The notes beneath the pieces are model-generated. The model did no database searches. It saw nothing but the letters and a program-made list of their open reading frames with translations, and was not told the origin of the DNA. From contig CATNEN010000025.1 of the NCBI GenBank assembly GCA_950097015.1, forward strand, positions 7,544,001 through 7,608,000: DNA of 64,000 nucleotides, given 5' to 3'. Of this stretch, positions 12,401 through 24,573 are shown piece by piece (position 1 is the first letter of the stretch; the number at the start of each line of letters is the position of its first letter). Made by a program: the position numbers and the translations under genes. The stretch comes from Macrostomum hystrix. Taxonomy: Eukaryota > Platyhelminthes > Macrostomidae.

Positions 12401-15400
12401 TGAAATCGTAAAATATTAAAGTACAGACATTTTCTTTTTTCAGTCTCTATTTTACTACGCTCGTATATTCCTGTAAAATTGTTATAGATTCCTGTACTAC
12501 AATGATAGATTCCTGTACTACAATGATAGATTCCTGTACTACAATGATAGATTCCTGTACTACAATGATAGATTCCTGTACTACAATGATAGATTCCTGT
12601 ACTACAATGATAGATTCCTGTACTACAATGATAGATCCCTGTACTACAATGATAGATTCCTGTACTACAATGATAGATTCCTGTACTACAATGATAGATC
12701 CCTGTACTACAATGATAGATTCCTGTACTACAATGATAGATTCCTGTACTACAATGATAGATTCCTGTACTACAATGATAGATCCCTGTACTACAATGAT
12801 AGATTCCTGTACTACAATGATAGATCCCTGTACTACAATGATAGATTCCTGTACTACAATGATAGATTCCTGTACAATAACGATAGATTACTGTACAACA
12901 ACGATCGATTCCTGTACAACAACGATCGATTCCTGTACGGCAAGTTCAGATAACTGTAAATATTAATGTTAAGCAGCAGTGCGTGGTAATAGTGAAGCGT
13001 TTAAGAGTTCTTTGAGCAGCTAATCTCACACGGTCAGACATCTGTGACGGATTTGGCAAGAAATTTTGTTGCATTTTTGTCTTCGGAAATAGGAAAAACC
13101 CTGTCTAAATAAAAGTGCGTGCTTTTGTATGCACTTGGATCAAAACAATTAGAAAATAATACTCTTTCCTAGCTAAGCTAGTGTGGAAGACCCATGTACT
13201 CAGTACACAGCTGGCTGTTTTGTGTGGTCTATTGTGTCTAGAGATATATTTTTTTAGTTTAAAAAAGTCAATTCGTCACTTTTCTCAACGAAATATGCCA
13301 TTTGTTTTCATTGGGTACTTAGAATCGAGAGTAGAGATGGGAATAAACTAATGGGATGGCAGGGAATGGGAAGCCTTTCATCCCATTGTAGGCTAAACTA
13401 CTTTTTTTCCAAATTTCTGGGAGACTGATCGTTGCTGGCCCATATGAAGAAGGCAATCCTGAAGTTCAGAAAATAACACTTAGAAATAAAATTATGCAAT
13501 AAGTCATGTCTACACACTGAGGATAATGTATCGTTTCAAAAGTCATAAAACTTGTTTGAATTTTATGACTTTTGGATAAATAAAAAAATCACAATCTTGA
13601 AACTAGCAGTTCGCTCTCTCGACAGCAGGTTTTTTGTTATCACTGAACAGACCTAGCCTAGTTACCTGTGCTAGGCTAGACTGATTAATTTCCTGATATA
13701 TAACTTCCTCTTCTAGAGGAAGCATGACGAAGCTTATCCTAATCTCCAAGGATTTCACACCCACTGCATGAGGATAAGTGATTTGCCCAGGTCGATGGGA
13801 GCCAAGCGGGATGAAGGCTAGTTGCGATGCGGGCGCTGCCTCAGGGCTTGTTTTGATTCGTGGCATTCAGTCTCGAGGGTAGGGGAGGGGGAAATGATTG
13901 CTGCTGCAGGCCCAGCCATCACCCGCTGAGTCGGCACTGGACAATCGGGACCTTCGCTACAGCTCGGCGCTAAATCTCAGTAGGCATTCGATTTTTGGCA
14001 CTGGGTCTAGTTAAAGAGAGACAGAGACAACTTCCCCGCCCAATATCCCTCGAGGGGAAGAAACCCACGAAACCAATGCGGATTGGGACTAAATTACTGT
14101 CAGCTGCTATCTTTGGTCGGGCAAGGAGTTTTCTGCAAGGCCGCCATATTTTCATATGTTTTACTAATATCTTGGGATGGGATCCTGTTTGTCTGACGCC
14201 TGTTCCGTCTGTCTGCCTGCTTTCTTTTCTCCCCCCATGGGCCCAGTGAAAGCTGGAGAATTGATGCGGTTCATTTAAAAAAAAAGAGAGAAAAAACTTC
14301 CTTATGTCAATCATAACTTTTGGTGTCAGTCACCCCCTGTGTTCCAGTGTCTTGTGTGCTACACAGAACGAAACACCAATGGATCATTGACTAACTAGGC
14401 TTTCGATACTGAAGATTATAAAATTTCCCCCTTTAAAATGTTTGGAGTATACAATTTAAGCATTATGTAAAGAATGTCCGAGGCTGCGTTTAACAGTAGG
14501 ACTACCAGGCCCTTTTGCCGCCCGTTTTTATACCAAGGCCCCCTGAAAATGTTTTTGCCAGCGCCTGAATGCTTTGGGGGTGACTGATTGGTTGACAGAC
14601 TAGTCGAGGGTGTCCTGTGGTTGAGCTGCGCCTAATAGTTAGGCTTGAACAGTGAAATTGGAGAAATTCGCGTCAGGGTGTCCATAGTGGCCTAGTTCCA
14701 CCTGTTGTAGCTCTTGAAGGTCTAGATAGATAAGAGAGATAGATCTAGATAAAGGTCGGTGACCGCCGAAGTCGGAGATGATGCAGGCACATTCGGGTGA
14801 CATGCTGATAAAGTTTGAAGGTCTGGAAAGGCCGCACTGAGGCGCAGTGCAAATTCGTGTATAGGGGTGTATGAAATACACTAGTTCTTATGGGAAAAAT
14901 CGGACCTTCGGCCAGAAACATTGAATATCTCGACGGTCTGAAGACCTGGCGACTTGTTTTTTGTTTCAGAAGATGCGCAACAAAAAGTTGGCCCGTGTTC
15001 TTGAGTTTCGTGTGCTTGCATTGTTCCGTTCGGGTGCAGCACAAAACATTGTCAGGGGGGGAATTTCCGCCCCCCCTTGGTAGTTCTACTGTTAATGGTC
15101 TCGAGGCGAGCGTAGCGAGCCGAGGATATTCTAACCATAGACTATGATGAATTAAACGGCGTTTATCATATATTAAATTCGATTGCTTATTTTCGGGGGC
15201 ATCCCATCTGATTGATAGACATATAGGTTTAGACCATTTGATTCCGACCATAGACAAAAAAATAAATTTCTCACGAAGATACAGTCACGAAGCAGACAGT
15301 CAGTCAGTGGTGGCAAAACGTAAAAGCCGAATTCAAAGTTCACTTCAATGTTCCATATAATGCTCCTTTTTTCGAGGAGATTACATGATATAATATCCTA

Positions 15401-18400
15401 GTTTTTGTCTAATGATCTCACCAAAAATTACCATAGACAACACATTCCCGGCTCAGAATAGTACAAATTTTTAACGATTAAATAAGCAATCGTATTTTAT
15501 AAATGAGTAACAGCTTGAGCTAAAATTGATTCAAAAATTGAATATATCGTTTATATTAGACTTAAAAATTTTTAACCACTATTATTAGTAGAACTATACC
15601 AGTCTCTATATATAAGAATGCAAATTAGACCCTAGCCTAATGAACTACCGTTGAAATGGATAGTGGGCTGGGCTGCCGCACCTTCAACTTACTGCACTTC
15701 AGTTTCACACCGTATAAACAATATATCATTACACTTGTAAATAATTGCTTGAGCTTGAAGGCAGACTTCAAGCTAACTTCCGTGAGAAAATATCTGCTCT
15801 CAGTTATTTATACAACCTGAGAGGTCAAGTGTTAGAATTTAGTTAAGGCAGAAATTCGGGTGCGTTCAGCGACCTCCTCTGTCCATGGACTGAACAGCTG
15901 TACACAGCCTTTGGAAACGCGGACGCAATAGCTGAGGCTGTGACACTGGCGGTACATCAGGCCCTCAAATGGGCAAAGTGCAGTTAATGCTCTTATTGTA
16001 AAACTCCATCGGCATTTACAGGTGCGATCACAGTGGCCCCTGGCAACACCACCTGGCCAGTGCTGGACTATGAGACTCGCCGCAACTACCAGCTGATCAT
16101 CCAGGCGTCCACCAGCGAGCAGGCCGCCCTGAACAGGGTCGACATTCGACTGACGAATCGAGATGACTGCAGCCCGCGCTTCGCCCAGTCAGTCTACGCC
16201 GCCGTCCTGCCGGAGAAGTCGCCAGCTGGCACCGCGGTGGCCCGCGTCTGGGCCATAGACGATGACAGCCGGGTGAAGTATCGTCTACTGACTGGCGGAG
16301 GCGGCTTCGTCATCAACGAAGACTCCGGCCTGGTGACGGTGGCGATTCCGCCAGACTACAGCTTGCAGTCCAACCACACACTCTCTGTGGTGGCAGCCTC
16401 CGAGGACGACCCGCTGATGACCGCAAGATGCAGCCTGCAGGTTCGCATCATCAACCTCAACAACCAGAAGCCGCTGCTGCAGGCGATCCCGGATGTGACT
16501 TTGACAGCCGACGCCAAGCCCGGCCAGCGGCTGACGCAGATCCGAGCCACAGACCTGGACGGCTACCCGCCGCTCGCGTACACACTGCGCGTAGACCCTC
16601 CGTCGACATCGTCGGTGATTTTTACAGTTGGTCGCTTCTCCGGCGATCTCTGGCTGGTTGGCAAGCCTGACAGACCCGACTACAACCTCAGCGTGACTGT
16701 TACAGACGGCGGGGTCCACTCGGTGTCCAGCAGCTTCCGCGTAAGGCTGAATGCCGCGGCGGGCCGGGCCAGATTTGTGCGCGGCTCTTTTGCCTTCGAA
16801 GCCAGGGTCGGCGCGCCGACGTCTGAGGCCATCGGAAATCTGGAGCTGGTTAGCGGCAGCGACGCATCGGTGTCCATTGTGGCGGATCCTATGCAGTCGC
16901 CACTGCCCTTCCAGCTGGTCGGCTTGGAGCTCCGGAACAGTCGCATTGTGGACGCCGCAGCCGATTTCGCGTTCGTTGTCAAGGCGACGCCAACGTCCGG
17001 TTCTTCGACGATTGGCGATGACTTCGCCACGGTGCTGGTCAGCTATCGGGTCACGAACTTGCGACCGCCCGCGTTTCGCAATCTTAACACAGCTGGTGAC
17101 ATTCTGCTGATGGTGTCAGAGTCGACGCCAGTTGGACGCGCCGTGGGCGCTCTTGTCTGCGTCGACGAAGACACCGGTCAGGTGACGTCGGTTGAGGTGC
17201 TTCCGGCTGTTGCTGCGGAGCCAACGCCGCCGGTGCAGGCCGTGCGACACACCGGGCGACTCGTTCTGACCCGACCGTTGGATCGCGAGACCCGCTCCGA
17301 GCATCGCTTCCTGGCGACGTGCTGGGACAGCGGTCTGCCGGTCCTGAGCGTCAATGTCAGCGTCAGGGTGAGCTCGCGAACTTCTAGTCGGTCTGGGAGC
17401 ACAGCTTCACCTTCAGACTAAACTTCAACCAGGAGTCCCAAGAATAAAACTTCCTAAGAAACTTTTGAAAGTTTGGAAAGTGACTCCTGCTTAAAGGAAT
17501 GCGAGGTAGTACATTAAGAATCCCCGATCAATAGTGATTTGGGACCAACTCGACAGTAGTATAGTCCAAAAAAGAAGGAAAAAAGCAATCTAGAACAGAC
17601 TGAGGCCAGGTGAATCAGATTAGCTGAAGCCCCATTGTTGAAGCATCCGCGACAGGCCACTCATACCAAATGAGACAGTGGAATTCAAAGCGGCCCCTCT
17701 AGCTTACTAGCAAATATGGGGGGAGGAGCCACTCTGCATGGCCACCATTGTGGCGAGGCCGACTGGGGAGAGACAGGAAGCAAAGCAGCGAAGCCGGGGC
17801 TGAGAAAGGGCCAGTGCATTTTGCGGAATCCCACATTTGGTCTCTTGTGCTGGCTTCATTGTGCTAGCTCCGCGTTTCTGCAGCAGCTGCTGACTGCCGT
17901 GCTGTCAATCACCCGACCGCCACTCTGTGTCTGTCAGCGTGAAGCTTGTCCAGTCACTCGTCTATGTCTATTTGCTTCGATCCAAACTTTCTAGCCTTCA
18001 TCAGTCTCTCATTCAATATTTTAAGTTTTCTAAATGTGTCCAACAGTTACCGATGTCCTGTGATGTACTCTACGAATTTCTCTGTGCATACCAAGCAATT
18101 TTACTGGCTAAATAGCAATACGCATCACTCTACTGCAGTAAGTAGCCGTGCTTGTGTTTACAACTAAAAATACAAAAAACCCGCAGCTCCTGGTACTGGA
18201 CGCCAACGACAACACGCCGCTGTTCCAGGGCGCTCCGTACGCCGCCTCGCTGACTGTTTCAGCAGCGCCGAGCTCAATTGGAACTCGACTACTAACTGTG
18301 GCTGCAACCGATCTGGACTTGGGAGTCAACGGGCAGGTGTCCTACAGGTTGCTAGGCAACCAGACAGTGCTGGGCATCGATTCGTCAAGTGGCGCAGTAT

Positions 18401-20010
18401 CGCTTCTTTCGGCCCCATCGGCGGTGCAGGTCGCCATTGCTGAAAATGCGGTCGGGTTCGTCAGCTTCGACTTTCTCGTCCGTGCCACCGATGTGACGTT
18501 GTCCAGCCTTGCCAGAATCAGCCTGCGCGTCCTGACCGACGGTGCCGCTTTGCTTCAGCGACTGCCAGCGAACCCGCTGGCTCTGCTGATACGCGAGGGA
18601 CTCGAGCCGGGTGCCCTGGTCAGCGACCAGCTGCCTGCCGACTGCGCTGCTGAGACGACCAGTCGCGAGTTCAGCCTCGTCTCAGGTCGCTTGACAACTA
18701 GAATGAAACTCGACTACGAGAACACCACGGCGTACAGTCTGCGGCTCAACTGCAGCGCAGGCGGCGGTTCAGCATCGGAGAAGCAGCTGCTACTTGTGCT
18801 GGTCCAAGATGTGGACGAGTTTCAGCCCGTGTTTGACAGACCAGACTACCATCTCGATCTGGTAGCAACGCCGGCTGTTGGACGATCGCTGTTGCGTCTG
18901 GCGGCGTCCGATGGCGACGCCGGACCGGCGGGTCGAGTCGTCTTCGAATTATTGGGCGTCGAGTGCGACGCAGATAAAGAGGCCGTAGCTGGCCGATTCG
19001 GTTTGAACTCCAGCACAGGCGAGTTGTTTCTGGCGCGCGCTTTCGCCTCGGCCCCCGGCACAGTTCGGGGGAACTACAGCATTCGAGTGCGCGCCACCAG
19101 TTTGCTCTTGTTCAGCGACGCCTTGGTCCTACTGAGCATGCCCGTCCCCATGACAAACCAGCCGACAGGCGGCCTCGCCACACTCACACTAGTTGCCATA
19201 CTGATCGGCGTCATTGTGCCAATTGTCCTAATTGCCATCGCCATTGGCGTGGGCTCAGCCTTGTGTACGCGGCGTCGTCGGCTAACCGGCAAGCGCGGGC
19301 TGCACTCCAGTCGGGCCAAGAAAAAAGCGGCGTCAGCGGCCGCAGCGAATTCAGCCTCGCCAACGTCGACACTCTACGACTCGTGCTTCGACCAGAGCGT
19401 GGCGGTTGTTGTCGCAGCTGCGACTGCCGGACTGCAGCCGCCTAGGCCGCCGCCGCGCACGATGACGGAGCTGACGCGGCTCAGTGGCACTGCACACAGC
19501 TCCGGCCTGGGCAGCGCCGCTTCTGACGATGATCAGGCGCAGCACGTGCAGCTACCACAGCATTACCAGCCGTTGCAATTGGCTGGGTCAGTCCAAGCTG
19601 ATGGCGCGTCGCTACCGAAGGATCATCGCGAGTATCTGCACCGTCTCGGCGTAGCTCCAGAACTGCGACAGCCGCTTGGCACCGCTGGCAGGCGATTTCA
19701 CTCGGCCGCAAGCCTGTGGAGCGAGGACCCGTACCAGGCCACACCTGTACCCAGCTTGCTAGAGCTGCCGCGTGCCGCAGCCGGCGCTGGCAGTTTCGGC
19801 GGCGTCAGCAACGGCTTCATCGGATTAAACTGCACGCCGCGCCTGCCGTCGCATCTGACGGCCTGGCAGCCGCAGTTCCAGCCGTTGGCCAGCGTGTTCG
19901 CCGAGATCGCCCAGTTGAAAGACGACGCGATGATGGATGGCGGCCGCGGCGGTTTTGTTGGGCTCTACGATTTGCAGGACGACGTCGCTTTCACTACGTC
20001 AGTCATTTAA
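3467..20010 (+). CDS. Dachsous-like giant cadherin, three coding exons
   Basis: Exons 3467-8912, 16022-17367 and 18187-20010 join in frame (phases 1 and 0) to 2,871 aa. The first junction restores a cadherin motif (DSVTG-AITVAPG). The second restores the strand leading into LDANDNTP. A hydrophobic signal peptide occupies residues 1 to about 25. About 25 cadherin repeats follow, recognisable by DxNDxxP and LDRE motifs. Several linkers are degenerate (SDVPASAPN, VSQVPVWPN, LGSPSPSLAF), so calcium binding there is probably lost. One transmembrane helix lies at about 2594-2622, then a tail of about 250 aa with a basic RRRR start and Ala/Pro/Gln-rich stretches. No EGF or laminin-G domains are seen. 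This architecture fits Dachsous (27 repeats in fly and vertebrates), the Fat ligand in planar polarity and growth control. Another long protocadherin cannot be excluded. The start is the first ATG that yields a signal peptide. Confidence 0.85.
9839..10334. repeat. GAGATGAGAC-type minisatellite in cadherin intron 1
   Basis: Irregular array built from GGGGAGAGATGAGACA and GGGGAGATGAGATA modules of about 12-17 bp. The same motif family builds the array at 52750-53235 and the inside of the hAT-type MITE at 36086-36463. Three overlapping minus-strand open frames across it are low-complexity artefacts. Confidence 0.95.
12482..12957. repeat. 21-bp minisatellite in cadherin intron 1
   Basis: About 22 copies of a 21-bp unit with core GATAGATTCCTGTACTAC. 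A T-to-C variant (GATCCC) recurs in several units, and the last four units are diverged. The unit length is a multiple of three and stop-free in one frame, so it reads as a false 154-codon ORF. Confidence 0.97.
14494..15091. mobile_element. TTAA-flanked MITE, copy 1 (piggyBac-like)
   Basis: 598-bp element flanked by TTAA at 14490-14493 and 15092-15095. Its ends are inverted repeats: CAGTAGGACTACCA at the left and its near complement at the right. Subterminal blocks rich in C on one side and G on the other are also inverted. A second, inverted copy lies at 47334-47939. No transposase is encoded, so it is non-autonomous. A TTAA target is the hallmark of piggyBac-group transposases, which is the basis of the assignment. 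Confidence 0.85.
17368..18186 (+). other. Cadherin intron 2 (819 bp), no array
   Basis: The donor is CAGG|GTGAGC and the acceptor is CCCGCAG|CTCCTG, phase 0. I see no tandem repeat and no mobile element here, unlike the introns of the SLC16 and PGAP2 genes. Confidence 0.8.
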
Positions 20011-20668
20011 TTGGCCCCCGTGAAACTCCCCCTATCCTGACTTACACTCGTAACCTGTCTTAGACCTTCTCTTGGTACGTTTTAACTAGAAAACTTTGGG
20101 GGAAACCTGATAGAAATTACTTCCAATTTAACACCTGAAGGCTGCTAGCTGTTCAGCTCATCCAACGGAATATCTTTCCCGATAAGTCCGAGCAGTTCTG
20201 CTCAGCCCTTTGCGTTGTTCAAACACCCAGATTTAATGACTTTAAAGCTGATTTTTTAGCTAGCTTTGTCATCAAGCTCAAACTCATGAATTCGTTCCCC
20301 AGTGACATTGTTTGGCTCACTTCTCCCTCAAATCGATTTCGATTGCTTCCTAACAAATTTCTGAACCTGTCAGTCAATAGTCACTTTCATTCTGTGTACA
20401 GTTGTTGGAGCATGTGACGTCACAGTCAGCCGCATCATGCACAAGTGTGTACCTTACGAGTATGAGATTGATTGTATCAGTCCATCTAGCTGCTTCGTGT
20501 TTCATGTAATTAAATGACAAATATATACGGGAACGCTTGGCCAAAGTGAAATGGCCATTGTATAGTGAAATCAATAAGCTTTTATTTATTTGTTTAAAAA
20601 TACACGAAATATCAATTAGCTTGTCATTTTTACGCATGAAAGGTGTTATATGACACTGATAATAAAAG
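20011..20668 (+). other. Putative 3'UTR of the cadherin gene, with poly(A) signal
   Basis: About 650 bp after the cadherin stop with no other coding content. AATAAA lies at 20661-20666, directly before the minisatellite that starts at 20669. It is the best poly(A) signal I see in this stretch. Its use is inferred. Confidence 0.4.
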
Positions 20669-21170
20669 ATGATAAATAATCTGTTATGAGCGATAAGTAA
20701 ACTATTATGAGCGATGAGTAGTCTGTTATGAGCGATGAGTAGTCTGTTATGAGCGATGAGTAGTCTGTTATGAGCGATGAGTAGTCTGTTATGAGCGATG
20801 AGTAGTCTGTTATGAGCGATGAGTAGTCTGTTATGAGCGATGAGTAGTCTGTTATGAGCGATGAGTAGTCTGTTATGAGCGACGAGTAGTCTGTTATGAG
20901 CGATGAGTAGTCTGTTATGAACGATGAGTAGTCTGTTATGAACGACGAGTAGTCTGTTATGAGCGATGAGTAAACTACTATGAGCGATGAGTAGTCTGTT
21001 ATGATCGATGAGTAGTCTGTTATGAGCGATGAGTAGTCTGTTATGAGCGATGAGTAAACTACTATGAGCGATGAGTAGTCTGTTATGAGCGATGAGTAAA
21101 CTACTATGAGCGATGAGTAAACTACTATGAGCGATGAGTAAACTAGAGTGAGTGATGAGTAACTATTTTG
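20669..21170. repeat. 21-bp minisatellite downstream of the cadherin gene
   Basis: About 24 copies of a 21-bp unit with core GATGAGTAGTCTGTTATG. A second variant with AAACTACTATG in place of AGTCTGTTATG alternates towards the right end. Confidence 0.96.
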
Positions 21171-22182
21171 AGAGTTTAATTATGATCGCACTATTTTAAG
21201 CGACAATCTATAGTTCCTACCTAAGCTCGTAGGATGATGAATCAGTAGAATACCGTGGAAGCTAGAAATGTAAGATTTGTTCTATTTCAGTGAACTGAAT
21301 AATATTTTATCCCCTAGCGAGATAGTTGATGGCGATTATTCTGACAGACGGACGTGAGCCGAACGAACAAACAGCAGTCTAATTTTCCGGTGTTTTCTCC
21401 GTTCAACTCGCGCGTCGTCTTTTGTCAGGTAAAACAGGACTCAAGAAAATCCATAACAATAATTAAAGCAAATTGCAAGACTCACCTCAGCGTTGTTAAA
21501 CTGTGATATGCTCGAGCGGATTAGAACTAATCCAGTAGGGGCGCGCTCATTAAATCCCATTTTCTGGTGGGGGTGTTGAGGTGGAGCTGGAATGAACCTG
21601 TCTCATGAATGGCCGGTGAGCTTGCTTGACTAGAGATTGTCAGTGTCCATTGATAAGACCCAGAGGGGAAGGACTGCTTTATCGCCGCTTATCGATAGAA
21701 AATCCTACTCCCATTCGATGCCCAAAATGGTTGCTCTCGTTTTGGAAGTTGAGCTTAGAGCTTCAACAAGGGTTTTCCAAGTCGCTCTCGGCCTGCGTGT
21801 GAATCTAACCGCTGTTGAATAATTTCTTGTAGGGCCTGTGCGGTTGGCTGCTACAGAAACTCAACTCGGCAGTCAAGGGAGGCTATTGCGCTTCTCATGG
21901 CCTGTCTAGGATAGAGGTGAATCACACAACGGAACGCCTCCGAGGAAGATAACGACGCAAAGGCAGAGCGGCGGCTCGCGACGGACTCAAAGGGTCGCAT
22001 TGGCACGCCCGTTGAATCGAAATATAGAATTCGTCTTGAAAAAATCACTGCCCCGAAAATTAAGCAATCGATCTGATAAATTTAGAATAGTTTTTTTCAC
22101 TTGTTGAAAACACACCAGCCAGATTCTTCATGAAAAATTCATGATCTCAAAGATTCAAGAAACTCTTACTAGACACTGCCAT
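21171..22182. other. Intergenic stretch, no feature recognised
   Basis: About 1 kb with two short open frames (61 and 65 codons) that resemble nothing I know. No RNA gene or mobile-element end was recognised. Confidence 0.5.
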
Positions 22183-24052
22183 CTCTGCGGACATCTGACA
22201 GCCTCTCCTGACAAATCTTGCAATTTCTGAGGACATCTGACAGCATTTCCTGACAGATCTCAATATCTCGGGACATCTGACAGCCTCACCTGACAAATCT
22301 TGCAATTTCTGGGGACAACTGACAGCATTTCCTGACAGATCTCAATATCTCGGGACATCTGACAGCCTCTCCTGACAAATCTTGCAATTTCTGGGGACAT
22401 CTGACAGCATTTCCTGACAGATCTCAATATCTCGGGACATCTGACAGCCTCACCTGACAAATCTTGCAATTTCTGGGGACATCTGACAGCATTTCCTGAC
22501 AGATCTCAATATCTCGGGACATCTGACAGCCTCTCCTGACAAATCTTGCAATTTCTGGGGACATCTGACAGCATTTCCTGACAGATCTCAATATCTCGGG
22601 ACATCTGACAGCCTCACCTGACAAATCTTGCAATTTCTGGGGACATCTGACAGCATTTCCTGACAGATCTCAATATCTCGGGACATCTGACAGCCTCTCC
22701 TGACAAATCTTGCAATTTCTGGGGACATCTGACAGCATTTCCTGACAGATCTCAATATCTCGGGACATCTGACAGCCTCACCTGACAAATCTTGCAATTT
22801 CTGGGGACATCTGACAGCATTTCCTGACAGATCTCAATATCTCGGGACATCTGACAGCATTTCCTGACAGATCTCAATATCTCGGGACATCTGACAGCAT
22901 TTCCTGACAGATCTCAATATCTCGGGACATCTGACAGCATTTCCTGACAGATCTCAATATCTCGGGACATCTGACAGCCTCTCCTGACAGATCTCGATCT
23001 CTCAGGACATCTGACAGCCTCTCCTGACAGATCTTGAAATCTCTGGGGACATCTGACAGCCTCTCCTGACAGATCTCGATCACTCAGGACATCTGACAGC
23101 CTCTCCTGACAGATCTTGTAATCTCTCAGGACATCTGACAGCCTCACCTGACAGATCTTGCAATTTCTGGGGACATCTGACAGCCTCACCTGACAGATCT
23201 TGCAATTTCTGGGGACATGTGACAGCCTCTCCTGACAGATCTCGATCTCTCAGGACATCTGACAGCCTCTCCTGACAGATCTTGCAATCTCTCAGGACAT
23301 CTGACAGCCTCACCTGACAGATCTCGATCTCTCAGGACATCTGACAGCCTCTCCTGACAGATCTTGCAATCTCTCAGGACATCTGACAGCCTCACCTGAC
23401 AGATCTTACAATTTCTGGGGACATCTGACAGCCTCTCCTGACAGATCTCAATATCTCAGGACATCTGACAGCCTCTCCTGACAGATCTTGCAATCTCTGA
23501 GGACATCTGACAGCCTCTCCTGACAGATCACGATCTCTCAGGACATCTGACAGCCTCTCCTGACAGATCTCAATCTCTCGGGACATCTGAAAGCCTCTCC
23601 TGACAGATCTCGATCTCTCAGGACATCTGACAGCCTCTCCTGACAGATCTAAATCTCTCGGGACATCTGACAGCCTCTCCTGACAGATCTCGGAATCTCT
23701 GGGGACATCTGACAGCCTCTCCTGACAGATCTCAATATCTCGGGACATCTGACAACCTCTCCTGACAGATCTCAATATCTCAGGACATCTGACAGCCTCT
23801 CCTGACAGATCTCAATATCTCGGGACATCTGACAGCCTCTCCTGACAGATCTCAATATCTCGGGACATCTGACAACCTCTCCTGACAGATCTCGATCTCT
23901 CAGGACATCTGACAACCTCTCCTGACAGATCTTGCAATCTCTCAGGACATCTGACAGCCTCTCCTGACAGATCTCAATATCTCAGGACATCTGACAGCCT
24001 CTCCTGACAGATCTCAATATCTCGGGACATCTGACAGCCTCTCGTGACACTC
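22183..24052. repeat. 40/42-bp minisatellite with 164-bp higher-order period
   Basis: About 45 units of 40-42 bp containing CTGACAGATCTCAATATC or its variants. In the left third, units of 40 and 42 bp alternate so that a block of 164 bp (four units) repeats exactly. This shows as identical open frames starting 164 bp apart at 22260, 22424 and 22588. The right part is more irregular. The open frames are artefacts. Confidence 0.97.
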
Positions 24053-24573
24053 TGAGCTGTCTCTTTCTCTCTTAAAGCCTTTCAAAATAAATTTACAGTA
24101 ATAATAGCCAAACTAATAACGAGATCAGGAATCAAATCAACTTAGTGATACAGTAGATGAGTTTTTAGTACTGTAAAAAATTACTTATTTCTAACGAGAA
24201 TTACTGTTTTATTTTTCACATTTTTGCAGATGCGGAGAGAAAGCAAACGGTTGCGTCACTGCTCGTGGCAGTCCTTAAAATCAGGCTTGAAAGCAAGCTA
24301 AGACGATAACTCATTGACTAAAATTCAAATTTAGTGCAGTAGAATTAAAAGGTTATAACATAAAAGACGGTGTATAACATAGAACAATACAGAAAAAAAC
24401 TATAAAATTATCAGAATTCGAAAAGGCTGGGCAATGTTCCATCTGGCTTGCATCGCAAGTTCAGTCAGATTTCCAACAGTAATACGCAATGATAGCATAA
24501 ATTAACGTAGTTTATAAGCAAAGCAACTTCATAAAATCTATTTGGTACGCCAGTGGAAGTGGTTGTGACCGTG

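Larger units (their letters stand above)
8913..16021 (+). other. Cadherin intron 1 (7.1 kb)
   Basis: The donor is ACAG|GTAGGG at 8912/8913 and the acceptor is TTACAG|GTGCG at 16021/16022. The intron holds two minisatellites (9839-10334 and 12482-12957) and a TTAA-flanked MITE (14494-15091), listed separately. The remaining stretches (8913-9838, 10335-12481, 12958-14493, 15092-16021) are mostly AT-rich. The blocks near 13720-14260 are more GC-rich but show no protein I recognise. Confidence 0.85.

Noticed and set aside
14745-15257. 170-codon minus-strand frame and 85-codon plus-strand frame in the first TTAA element
   Set aside because: They are not kept in the second copy of the element, resemble no transposase and run past the element end. 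They are chance frames in a non-autonomous element.
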